Positions 51,344 to 59,033 of a stretch of DNA of 64,000 nt are shown piece after piece. The first letter of the stretch is position 1; the number at the start of each line of letters is the position of its first letter. The DNA comes from DATLED01 sp963750255. Lineage in GTDB: Bacteria; Actinomycetota; Acidimicrobiia; Acidimicrobiales; CADCTF01. Location: the NCBI GenBank assembly GCA_963750255.1, contig CAVVPZ010000009.1:62001-126000 (forward strand), given 5' to 3'. A model generated the notes under the pieces. That model was not told the DNA's origin. It ran no database searches and was given only the letters and a program-made list of their open reading frames with translations. The translations under genes and the position numbers were made by a program.

Positions 51344-51750
51344 CCGTCGATCGGGCGCCCGAAGACCAGGAAGTAGCCGTCGGGATCGACAACGCCGAAC
51401 TCGCGCATCCCGTGCGGCTGGTCGGCCGGACCGAACTCGATGGTGACCCGGTGGGCGAGGTCGGCGGCCAGCGCGTCGACATCGTCAACGTTGATGTACA
51501 GGCTCCCGGTCAGCACTGGCGCGCTCGGATGGTCGTGCCCGTGGTCGTCGCCCTCGTCGTCGTCGTGCGTGTGCAGCAGGTTGACCATCAGACCAACGCC
51601 ATCGCGCGACAGGCTGGCCCACAGGAGGCGACCGGGTTCGGCGTCCATCGTGTTGCCGCACGTGAATCCCAACTGGTCGACGTAGAAGGCCACGGAGGCC
51701 GACACATCGGTGACCTCGAGCATCGGACGGATCCCCAGAAGCACGGCCAT
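51340..51750 (-). CDS. VOC (glyoxalase/bleomycin-resistance) family protein
   Basis: A 136-residue protein with paired beta-alpha-beta-beta-beta modules: PMLEVTDVSASVAFYVDQLGF, LLWASLSRDGVGLMVNLLH, a His/Asp-rich loop (THDDDEGDDHGHDHPSAP) that could bind metal, then LYINVDDVDALAADL and EFGVVDPDGYFLVFGRP. It could be a lyase, dioxygenase or drug-binding resistance protein. ATG 51750 makes it the first gene of the five-gene operon that ends with the two ABC permeases. The linkage to an exporter fits a detoxification or resistance role, unproven. Confidence 0.82.
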   Translation of the reverse strand: MAVLLGIRPMLEVTDVSASVAFYVDQLGFTCGNTMDAEPGRLLWASLSRDGVGLMVNLLHTHDDDEGDDHGHDHPSAPVLTGSLYINVDDVDALAADLAHRVTIEFGPADQPHGMREFGVVDPDGYFLVFGRPIDG

Positions 51751-51760
51751 GGCGATGAGA

Positions 51761-52420
51761 CTACGCGGCGAGCGACGTCACGACGTCGGCCACGAGGACG
51801 ACCGCGACGAGGCCGACGATCGTCAGGTTGTAGGCCAGATGGAGGCGGGTGCTCTCGAGCAGGGCCTCTCGCCGCGAGCCGGTCGAGCGGAACGCTCGCA
51901 GGTAGGCAAGCGTGAATCCTGCTCCGCCGATCGAGAGGGCCAGGGCCACGCCGACGGGGATACCGACGAGGGCGTGGATCAGCCCGAACAGCACGGCTTT
52001 CCCGATGCGCTTCGGGGTCGTCCACGATTCGGCCCCCAGCCGGAAGGCCTCCTCCTCCCGCTCGACGAGCAGCGGCAGGGCAGGGATGAGCAGGACGACG
52101 AAGACCAGGGGCACGACGAGTGCGAAGGCCGTGCCCGCAGTGCGGTCGGTGACGCCGAACGCCGGATTGCCCTGTCCGCCGATGGCTGTCCACCAACCGA
52201 AAGCGAGCGGCGGGATGGAGGTCAGGCCCACGCTGGCGGCGACGACCAAGACGAGCAGGATCGGAACGCGGCCGAAGTGTCGCGGACGCAATCCACCAAG
52301 GAGGAGCAGCGCATGGCTCCTGGCTCCACGGCCCAGCGATCGGCGGAAGCTGACGAAGAGCCGGGAGCCAAAGAAGGCGAGGACTGCGAAGGTGATGACG
52401 TCGAGCGGCTGGATCTTCAT
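51761..52420 (-). CDS. CPBP-family intramembrane metalloprotease-like protein
   Basis: A 219-residue membrane protein with five to six helices. It shows EEAFRLG (EExxxR), FGLIHALVG (FxxxH) and late HLAYN, the three CPBP/Abi (Rce1-like) motif elements expected for glutamate/histidine-based intramembrane proteolysis, although the spacing is not perfect. ATG 52420 overlaps the upstream CxxCH membrane protein by 4 bases. The latter could be its substrate or partner. The longer ORF to 52951 is out of frame with real coding and rejected. Confidence 0.7.
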   Translation of the reverse strand: MKIQPLDVITFAVLAFFGSRLFVSFRRSLGRGARSHALLLLGGLRPRHFGRVPILLVLVVAASVGLTSIPPLAFGWWTAIGGQGNPAFGVTDRTAGTAFALVVPLVFVVLLIPALPLLVEREEEAFRLGAESWTTPKRIGKAVLFGLIHALVGIPVGVALALSIGGAGFTLAYLRAFRSTGSRREALLESTRLHLAYNLTIVGLVAVVLVADVVTSLAA

Positions 52421-53007
52421 TGCGTGGCTCCGAAGTAGCGCCGGCGACGGACGGCGGTGACGACGATGATCAGCGCCGCCGAACCCGTGCCTGCGAGCAC
52501 GAAGGCTGTCATCGGGCGGACGATGCCAACCGACAGTCCGACACCCGGCCCGACGGCGAAATTCGACGGCGGCGTGTTGTCCCAGTCGCCGGAGGTGTCG
52601 AAGTTGAGGCTGATCCGGTAATCGCCGGCGGTTCTCGCATCGAACACCCAGAGCGCCCGGCCCTCGCGCCGGGCGGTGTTGTACAGGCGGGGCGGGGCGG
52701 CGGATACCGGCACCGAACGTCCGTCGGGCCCCGTGAGAGAGAGCGTCGCCGCTCGGCGGTACTCGCTCGGGTTGTTGTCGTGGCAGGTGAGGCACGGCCC
52801 CTCGACCCAGAGGGTGTGCACGCCCGGCCGCTCCAGGGTGACGGACCCGCCGAACCGGCTGGCGCGGGCGAACGTCTCGACCTCGTCGTAGACCCTGGTA
52901 GTCGCATAGGGCCACCAGGCTCCGGCGGCGAGCACGCCGAGTGCGAAGCATGCGGCGGCCGCTCGGTACCAGCGACGGGAAGGAGGCGACGATCGGCGCG
53001 GTGACAT
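52417..53007 (-). CDS. Membrane protein with extracytoplasmic beta domain and CxxCH motif
   Basis: A 196-residue protein: an Arg-rich start, one helix (AACFALGVLAAGAWW), an ectodomain with SVTLERPGVHTLWVEGPC, and a second helix near the C-terminus (MTAFVLAGTGSAALIIVV). Residues 72-76 read CLTCH, a haem c-type attachment motif, although the rest does not look like a cytochrome. The beta part (DARTAGDYRISLNFDTSGDW) resembles extracellular sensor domains. ATG 53007 is divergent from the nitroreductase start with 21 bases between. Its function is unknown. Confidence 0.68.
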   Translation of the reverse strand: MSPRRSSPPSRRWYRAAAACFALGVLAAGAWWPYATTRVYDEVETFARASRFGGSVTLERPGVHTLWVEGPCLTCHDNNPSEYRRAATLSLTGPDGRSVPVSAAPPRLYNTARREGRALWVFDARTAGDYRISLNFDTSGDWDNTPPSNFAVGPGVGLSVGIVRPMTAFVLAGTGSAALIIVVTAVRRRRYFGATQ

Positions 53008-53028
53008 GAGCGTGGGCCAGACTGCCGC

Positions 53029-53529
53029 ATGGACGCGTACCAGGCCATCATCACGAAGCGGGACACCCGCAGCTATCTGCCCGATCCGGTGGCGGACGAA
53101 GTGCTCGACCGAGTGCTCCGAGCGGGCCGAATGGCCGGGAGCGCCAAGAACGCGCAACTCACCCGCATCGTGGTCGTGACCGATCCGGAGCGCCGAAAGG
53201 CGTTGGCGGCGTGCGGCGACTTCACGTCGTGGATTCACATCGCGCCTGTCGTGCTCGTGCTCGTCGCGCCCGTCGACGGAGGTCGGTTGTTCGACCTCGG
53301 TCGGATGGCGCAAAACCTGATGCTTGCGGCCCACGAAATCGGCCTGGCCACCTGCCCCGTCACGTTCCACCACCAAGACCGGATGCGGCCGGCCCTCGAT
53401 CTTCCCGACGACATGGAGGGCCCGATGGGTATCACGGTCGGCCATCCCGGCCCCATGGACCCCAACCGGCCGCGGGCGCCGCGCATCGCCCTGGACGACC
53501 TTGTCCACCGGGAGACGTGGGCGGGCTGA
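53029..53529 (+). CDS. Nitroreductase family protein
   Basis: A 166-residue FMN-binding nitroreductase. The N-terminal signature AIITKRDTRSYLPDPVADEVLDRVLRAGRMAGSAKN carries the RxxRxYxxxP pattern and FMN-phosphate Arg/Ser residues. LGRMAQNLMLAAHEIGLATC is the conserved dimer helix. It is shorter than classical enzymes, as in the small actinobacterial subgroup, which may include F420 users. The substrate is unknown. CAGACT 5 bases before the ATG could be a -10. The gene ends 3 bases before the convergent DUF885 stop. Confidence 0.85.
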   Translation: MDAYQAIITKRDTRSYLPDPVADEVLDRVLRAGRMAGSAKNAQLTRIVVVTDPERRKALAACGDFTSWIHIAPVVLVLVAPVDGGRLFDLGRMAQNLMLAAHEIGLATCPVTFHHQDRMRPALDLPDDMEGPMGITVGHPGPMDPNRPRAPRIALDDLVHRETWAG

Positions 53530-53532
53530 GTC

Positions 53533-55158
53533 TCAGCCGCCGCCCATCACGGCACGTTCGGCCAGCGCGATCGGCAGCATCCCCGATCCGGCGAGGGTGT
53601 CGTTGAACGACCGCAGGCTGCCGAGATCGGCGGTGAGGTACCGGTCGCGGATCCGGTCGATCTCGATGGCCCCCGTCAAGTACGAGGCCGCCTGGGTCGG
53701 CCAGGAGCAGTACCGTCCGACCTCGGCACGCGCCGTCGGCTCGGACAACGACGCCTTGGTCGACATGTGGATCACGGCCTCCTCGAAGGTCATCTCGCCG
53801 AGGTGCAGTGAGGTGTCGACGACCACGCGAGCAGCGCGGAAGATGCGGGCGTCGAGTTGGCAGAGTTCGTGGCGCGGGTCGGTGAAGAACCCCTGTTCGC
53901 GCATCAGCTTCTCGGCGTAGAGGCCCCACCCTTCGGTGAAGTACGACGTCCCGAGCACGCGCCGGATGGGCCGGGGGTGGAGCTTCACGGTCACCAGGTG
54001 CCAGTGGTGACCTGGGTAGGCCTCGTGCACCGAAACGGCCGGTATCGAGTGGTGGCTGTTGGTCTCGAGTCGCTTCTGGATCTCGTCGGCGGAGGTGCCC
54101 TCGGGCGGATACGGCACGAAGAAGGTGCCCCGCATGGAGTCGGAGAAAGCGGGCGGCGTGCTGTAGGACGCGACCGCCAGCACCGGCCGTTGGAACGGGG
54201 GAGAGGGCAGCACGCGGCACACCTCGCCCTCGGGCATGGTGACGATGCCGGTGTCGTGCAGGAATCGCCGGGCCCGCTCCGTCCACTCCTCGTAGGCGTC
54301 ACGCATGGCCTCGGGCGTCGCCGGATGATCCTGATTTAGCGACTTGACCAGTGATTGCCAGTCTCCACCCCCTTTCGGGTCGATCTGCGATGCGAGGGCC
54401 GCCATCTCCTCGCTCAGGGCGTCGTAGGCCGCCTGGCCCCGGTCGCGCAGCGCGCGGGCGCCGTAGCCCAGGAGCTCGCGCTCCTCGAGAAGCGCGCTGT
54501 AGCGCTCCTCGCCCAGCGCCCAGTCGCCCGTCGCCGTCGACCCGAGGTCGTCGAGGTAGGACAGGAACGACTCGAACGCGGTGGCCGCAATCTCGCCGGC
54601 GTCGGCCACCGCACCCCGAAGTCGTTCGTCGGCGACCTCGGCGGGAACAAGGTCGCGGGCGTAGGTGATGCCTGCTCGACACGACCCCTTGGCTCGATCG
54701 ACGAAAAGGGAACAGGCCAGCGCCGGATCGAGGTTGGCCCGGGCCGCTTCGAGCACCTGCGGAACCTCGCGCAGCCGCGCTGCCGCGGACCGGGCCAACT
54801 CATCTTCGGGCGCGTTGCGGTTGAGGAAGAGGCCGAACACACCGGACAGGCAGGGCCCGAGATAGGTGGCCGGGTCACGGCGCCAGACGGCCCAGTCGCG
54901 CATGATCTGTCGTCCCCGGAGCGTCGACAGCACGAGATCGCGATCGATGGCTTCGTCGAAGGTGAGCGTGGACGGGTCCAGGTCGGAGAACTGCTGGTGC
55001 CAGGAGTCCTCCGAGGCTGTCCGTCGAGCGAAACCTGCGGCGGTGAAGTCGCCCACACGATCGTCGTGTCCGGCGATGCCGAGGCGGGTCGCCGTCGTCG
55101 GACTCTCGGCCGCTTCGTCGGCGATGAATCCGGTGATCAACTCGTCGATCCTGGCCAT
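53533..55158 (-). CDS. DUF885 family putative metallopeptidase
   Basis: A 541-residue protein of full family length. The C-terminal half contains the zinc-site-like VSVHEAYPGHHWHLVTVKL (HExxPGHxxH), then TSYFTEGWGLYAEKLM with a third acidic ligand candidate, both hallmarks of DUF885 proteins, which resemble M3/M32-type peptidases. No signal peptide is seen, so it is probably cytoplasmic. The start ATG 55158 is preceded by TAGGGT at 6 bases on the minus strand. Confidence 0.87.
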   Translation of the reverse strand: MARIDELITGFIADEAAESPTTATRLGIAGHDDRVGDFTAAGFARRTASEDSWHQQFSDLDPSTLTFDEAIDRDLVLSTLRGRQIMRDWAVWRRDPATYLGPCLSGVFGLFLNRNAPEDELARSAAARLREVPQVLEAARANLDPALACSLFVDRAKGSCRAGITYARDLVPAEVADERLRGAVADAGEIAATAFESFLSYLDDLGSTATGDWALGEERYSALLEERELLGYGARALRDRGQAAYDALSEEMAALASQIDPKGGGDWQSLVKSLNQDHPATPEAMRDAYEEWTERARRFLHDTGIVTMPEGEVCRVLPSPPFQRPVLAVASYSTPPAFSDSMRGTFFVPYPPEGTSADEIQKRLETNSHHSIPAVSVHEAYPGHHWHLVTVKLHPRPIRRVLGTSYFTEGWGLYAEKLMREQGFFTDPRHELCQLDARIFRAARVVVDTSLHLGEMTFEEAVIHMSTKASLSEPTARAEVGRYCSWPTQAASYLTGAIEIDRIRDRYLTADLGSLRSFNDTLAGSGMLPIALAERAVMGGG

Positions 55159-55164
55159 GGGCGG

Positions 55165-55170
55165 ACCCTA
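55165..55170 (-). promoter_or_regulatory. Putative -10 hexamer (TAGGGT) of the DUF885 gene
   Basis: On the minus strand TAGGGT ends 6 bases before ATG 55158, the same spacing as other proposed leaderless starts in the window. Confidence 0.4.
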
Positions 55171-55220
55171 ACCGGCGGGTAGCCTCCGGGTTCGGTGCCT
55201 CCAACTCCCAAACCACTGAC

Positions 55221-56468
55221 GTGCGACTCCGCCTTCACCCTCGGGCGCGCCTTCGCGCCATGCTCGGGCCGGACGCTGCCGGCGTCCGCCAGAGCCTCGT
55301 CGCGCTCGGGCTGAACAGCACCACCAGCCTCGCCGCTGGCGCCTTTCTCGGTTCGATCACAGGGACGTTCCAACGGTTCCCCGGTCTCCTCGTGCTCGTG
55401 CCGGCGGCCATCGGCCTCCGGGGCAACATCTTCGGGACGTTCGGAAGCCGGATCAGCACGACCATCCACGCCGGGACCTTCCGACTCTCGACCCGGGCCG
55501 ACACCGTGCTCGGCCAGAACGTGCTCGCCGCCGGCATCCTCACGCTGGCGATGTCGGTGGTGTTGGCGCTGACTGTGAAGGTGATCGCGGTCGCCCTCAG
55601 CCTGCCGGGGACGATCTCCGTGCTCGATCTCGCCGTGATCTCCATCGTGGGCGGCGTGATCGGGTCTCTCGTCGTCCTGGCGGCCACGCTCGGCCTCACT
55701 GTCGGCGCCGTCCGCTACGGCTGGGACCTCGACAACGTGAACGCGCCGCTCGTGTCGACCCTCGGCGACGTGCTCACGCTGCCCGCCCTCTTCCTCGGCA
55801 CGTTCCTCGCCGGCATTGCCATCGTGACGCCTGCCTTGGGGCTGGCCTTGATCGCCGGCTCATTGTTGGCGACGGCATGGGGGCTTCGTTCGCGATTGGC
55901 CGAGTTGGCCACCATCTTGCGCGAGTCCCTGCCGGTGCTGGCCGTGGCCGGCGCGGTGAGCGCCATGGCCGGCATCGTGTTGGAAAAGCGGTTCGCGGCG
56001 TTCAACGCCTACCCGGCGCTCTTGGTGCTGGTGCCGGCCCAGCTGAGCAGCGCCGGCGCCCTCGGGGGCATCCTCTCCGGCCGCTTGTCGAGCAAAATTC
56101 ACCTCGGCATCGTCGTGCCCCAGGTCCGGCCGAACCGCGAGGCCCGCAGCGACCTGCTCTACGCGTTCGTGCTCGCCGTGCCCGTGTATGTGTTCAACGG
56201 CGTCGGCGGGCACTTCGTGGCCCGGTCGCTCGGCCAGGCCAGCCCCGGCCTGGTGCACATGGTGGCGGCCTCGCTGTCGGGCGGCATCGCGGCGATGTTG
56301 TTCGTGCTGGCGCTGGCGTATTACGGCACGATCCTGGCCGTGCGGGCGGGCGTCGATCCCGATACGTACGGCATCCCGGTGGTCAGCTCGTCGGTCGATC
56401 TGATCGGCGCCTTCACGCTCATCCTCGCCATCGTCTCCCTCGGCATCGCCTCGCCGTCGCTACGCTGA
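55221..56468 (+). CDS. MgtE/SLC41-like divalent cation transporter
   Basis: A 415-residue membrane protein built of two homologous MgtE-type five-helix halves, an SLC41 arrangement. Each half has a family signature: PGLLVLVPAAIGLRGNIFGTFGSR with LDNVNAPLVSTLGDVLTLP, and PALLVLVPAQLSSAGALGG with DPDTYGIPVVSSSVDLIGA. The D-P-D/D-N-x-x-x-P-x-x-S-S/T-x-x-D motifs line the Mg2+ pathway. There is no cytoplasmic CBS domain; regulation probably comes from the PhoU/RCK_C protein encoded 12 bases downstream. The GTG 55221 start is the first in frame. Confidence 0.85.
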   Translation: MRLRLHPRARLRAMLGPDAAGVRQSLVALGLNSTTSLAAGAFLGSITGTFQRFPGLLVLVPAAIGLRGNIFGTFGSRISTTIHAGTFRLSTRADTVLGQNVLAAGILTLAMSVVLALTVKVIAVALSLPGTISVLDLAVISIVGGVIGSLVVLAATLGLTVGAVRYGWDLDNVNAPLVSTLGDVLTLPALFLGTFLAGIAIVTPALGLALIAGSLLATAWGLRSRLAELATILRESLPVLAVAGAVSAMAGIVLEKRFAAFNAYPALLVLVPAQLSSAGALGGILSGRLSSKIHLGIVVPQVRPNREARSDLLYAFVLAVPVYVFNGVGGHFVARSLGQASPGLVHMVAASLSGGIAAMLFVLALAYYGTILAVRAGVDPDTYGIPVVSSSVDLIGAFTLILAIVSLGIASPSLR

Positions 56469-56480
56469 GGTCGACCATCG

Positions 56481-57707
56481 ATGGAAGAACGACCCCGCAA
56501 TCTCAAGGCGATGTTGGCCGCCGCCAAGGACGCTTCCGAGCTGATGGTCGACCTCGCCTACGCCTCGCTCTATTTCGGCGACCACGACATGGCCGAGGAG
56601 GTGACCGGTCTCGAGGAGGACCTCTCGGGTCTGGTGCACGACATGCGGGCCATCTGCGTGGTCGCGGCCCGTTCACCCCGAGACGCCGATGCGATGGCGT
56701 CGGTGCTCCAAGTCATCGGGGCCATCGAGCGAATGGGCAACGCCGCCGTCGACGTGAGCCGCATCGTCACCCGCCGCCTCGGGATTCCCCGAGCGCTCGT
56801 CGCCGACCTCTCGTCGGCCGAGGAGGTCTCCCACCGGGTCGCCGTTCGCGAGGGTTCGCACATCGCCCACCGGCCGCTGTCCGCTCTCGAACTACCCACC
56901 CGGGCCGGGATGCGAGTGGTCGCCATCCGGCGCGGCCGGAGTTGGAACACCCATGTCGACGGCGAAGACGTGTTGGTGCCCGGCGACGTCCTCTTCCTCC
57001 AAGGCGCTCGCGAGGGCATCGCCGTGTTGCGGGCGCTGACCAACGCTCCCGAATGGGAGCCGCCCCAAGCCGAGGGCACGGTCACCGAACTCGACCGAGC
57101 CATCGACATCCTGGTCGAGATGAAGAACATCTCCGAGGTCGCCGTCGGGCTCGCCTACTCAGCGCTCGTTCTGCGCGACCGTGGCCTGGCCACCGAGGTC
57201 AATCACCTCGAGGACCGACTCGACGAGATGCGCGAACGACTCGAGTCCTGGGTGCTGCGGGCGGCGGCCGACCACGACGACCCGACGCCGCTGCGTGGTC
57301 TGCTCCACCTGTCCCGCGCCGCCGAAGAGATCGGCGACGCCGCCCAACAGATGGTGTGGCTGATCGAGAAGGGCGAAGAACTCCATCCCGTGCTGGCGCT
57401 CGCCCTGGGCGACGCCGACGAGGTCGTGGTGCGGGTGCCCGTGGCCGCCGACTCGCCCGCCGATGGTCGCTCGCTGGGCGAGCTCCGGTTGGAGACCGAG
57501 ACCGGGTTCTTCGTGTTGGCCATTCGCCGGGGCGGGCGTTACTTCTACCGTCCCCGCCCCGACGTGCGGCTCCGGCCCGACGACGAGATCATCGCCACCG
57601 GCCCGGACGAAGGCCACGCCCTCCTGGCCGAGCGTTGCGGCTTCCGTTTGGTCGAGGACGAGGACACGGGCGAAGACGAACTGGTGCCGTCGGGGGCGCC
57701 GGCCTGA
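56481..57707 (+). CDS. PhoU-RCK_C-PhoU-RCK_C regulatory protein
   Basis: A 408-residue soluble protein with a duplicated plan. A PhoU-like helical domain (MLAAAKDASELMVDLAYASLYFGD) is followed by a TrkA-C/RCK_C domain (SALELPTRAGMRVVAIRRGR, VLVPGDVLFLQGAREG). A second PhoU-like domain (DILVEMKNISEVAVGLAYSALV) and a second RCK_C (SLGELRLETETGFFVLAIRRGGRYFYRP, DEIIATGP) complete it. RCK_C domains sense cations or nucleotides and gate transporters. Genes of this type accompany MgtE/SLC41 transporters in archaea and actinobacteria. Overlap and direction make an operon with the transporter likely. Confidence 0.87.
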   Translation: MEERPRNLKAMLAAAKDASELMVDLAYASLYFGDHDMAEEVTGLEEDLSGLVHDMRAICVVAARSPRDADAMASVLQVIGAIERMGNAAVDVSRIVTRRLGIPRALVADLSSAEEVSHRVAVREGSHIAHRPLSALELPTRAGMRVVAIRRGRSWNTHVDGEDVLVPGDVLFLQGAREGIAVLRALTNAPEWEPPQAEGTVTELDRAIDILVEMKNISEVAVGLAYSALVLRDRGLATEVNHLEDRLDEMRERLESWVLRAAADHDDPTPLRGLLHLSRAAEEIGDAAQQMVWLIEKGEELHPVLALALGDADEVVVRVPVAADSPADGRSLGELRLETETGFFVLAIRRGGRYFYRPRPDVRLRPDDEIIATGPDEGHALLAERCGFRLVEDEDTGEDELVPSGAPA

Positions 57708-57744
57708 GCGTCGGCATCGGCCGTCGGTGGTAGGACCTTTTGTT

Positions 57745-58686
57745 GTGCCGCCGCTCGACGATTTCACTCACTGGCTCAGGACCGACGGCCTCCAAGCGCT
57801 CCTGATCGGCCTTGGCTCCGTTCTCCTGGCCCGCTTCGCCCACTGGTTCGCCGGTTTGTTGCGTTTGCGACCGAGTCGGGACGGCGGGGTGCTGGCCGTG
57901 GCTGAGCAAGGTCGCCGACGGGCCGCGATCGTGCAGGCCGTCGAGCGGACCGTCGTCGCACTCGTGTACTTCATCGCCGGCGTCATGATCCTCTCGAGGC
58001 TGGGCATCCCGATCACCACGCTGGTCGCGCCCGCCACCGTCGCCGGTGTCGCCATCGGCTTCGGCGCCCAGCGAGTGGTGCAGGACGTCCTCGCCGGGTT
58101 CTTCATCATCTCGGAGAACCAGTACGGCCTCGGCGACCTCGTGCAAATCTCGGCGCCGGGTTCCACAACGGGTATCTCCGGCACCGTCGAGGCCGTGTCG
58201 CTGCGGACGACGCAACTTCGGACCGTGACCGGTGAACTCGTGATCATCCCCAACGGTGAAGCCCGCCAGGTCACCAACCGGTCGCGCGACTGGCGACTGG
58301 TGGTGGTCGATGCGCCGATCTCGCCCGATGCCGATGTCGACCTCGCCACCGCCGCCTTGCGGCGGGCGGCGACCGAACTCGGCGACGACGCCGAGATCGC
58401 CCCGCTCTTGCTCGACGATGTGAACGTCTCGGGCGTGCAGTCGATCGAACTGGGCTACCTGCAGATGCGGATCTCGGCACGGACGACGCCCGAGCACGCA
58501 GTCGCCGTCGGTCTCGCCCTTCGTCGGGCGGCAGCCAGAGCCCTGAGCGATGCGGGCATGGCTACGTCATTGGCGTTCACGACCTCCGACGCCAGGGCCG
58601 GCGAAGCATCGCCGGGCGGGCCGGGAAGCGCCGACCGTCCGATTCGCACACGGCGGCGGCCGCCGGCCCCGGGGGGCGGATCATGA
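57745..58686 (+). CDS. MscS-family small-conductance mechanosensitive channel
   Basis: About 313 residues. Helices: ALLIGLGSVLLARFAHWFAGLL, VVALVYFIAGVMILSRLG, then the pore helix VAPATVAGVAIGFGAQRVVQDVLAGFFIISENQYGLGD, which carries the Gly/Ala-rich MscS TM3 and the following GD motif. The beta domain has GISGTVEAVSLRTTQLRT and the LVIIPNGE motif. A basic Pro-rich tail ends the protein. It opens under membrane tension. GTG 57745 is chosen because AGGA lies 9 bases upstream; GTG 57727 is in frame too. The stop overlaps the next gene (ATGA). Confidence 0.87.
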   Translation: MPPLDDFTHWLRTDGLQALLIGLGSVLLARFAHWFAGLLRLRPSRDGGVLAVAEQGRRRAAIVQAVERTVVALVYFIAGVMILSRLGIPITTLVAPATVAGVAIGFGAQRVVQDVLAGFFIISENQYGLGDLVQISAPGSTTGISGTVEAVSLRTTQLRTVTGELVIIPNGEARQVTNRSRDWRLVVVDAPISPDADVDLATAALRRAATELGDDAEIAPLLLDDVNVSGVQSIELGYLQMRISARTTPEHAVAVGLALRRAAARALSDAGMATSLAFTTSDARAGEASPGGPGSADRPIRTRRRPPAPGGGS

Positions 58687-59024
58687 GGATGCGCCGGTCG
58701 ACCCTCATCCTCGTGGTCACCTTCGTGGCCACGTTCGTCGCCTACCTCGAGGTCCGTCCGGCCCCCGAGCCGCGCCGCTCGGCACCGGCGACGACCCCGG
58801 TGACGGTCCCTCCGGGGAGGACGGCGACAACCGTTCCCACGACGACCCCCTCGGAGCCCGACGAGTCGACGTCGACGACCGAGGTCCCGGCGTCGACCAC
58901 GGAAGACTCGACGTCGACGACGGAGAGGTCGTCGACCTCGAACCCGGCGTCGACCTCCACGCCCGCCACGACTGCAACCACGTTGGCCCGACCGACCACG
59001 TCGACCCGGTTGACGACCCCGTAG
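58683..59024 (+). CDS. Membrane-anchored Thr/Ser/Pro-rich protein
   Basis: A 113-residue protein: a basic start, one hydrophobic segment (LILVVTFVATFVAYL) acting as signal anchor, then an 85-residue extracytoplasmic tail almost entirely Thr, Ser, Pro, Ala and Glu (VPTTTPSEPDESTSTTE). No domain is present. The tail looks like a wall-spanning or glycosylated stalk. The ATG overlaps the MscS stop by 4 bases, indicating co-expression. Its function is unknown. Confidence 0.6.
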   Translation: MRMRRSTLILVVTFVATFVAYLEVRPAPEPRRSAPATTPVTVPPGRTATTVPTTTPSEPDESTSTTEVPASTTEDSTSTTERSSTSNPASTSTPATTATTLARPTTSTRLTTP

Positions 59025-59033
59025 GTCAGTCGG

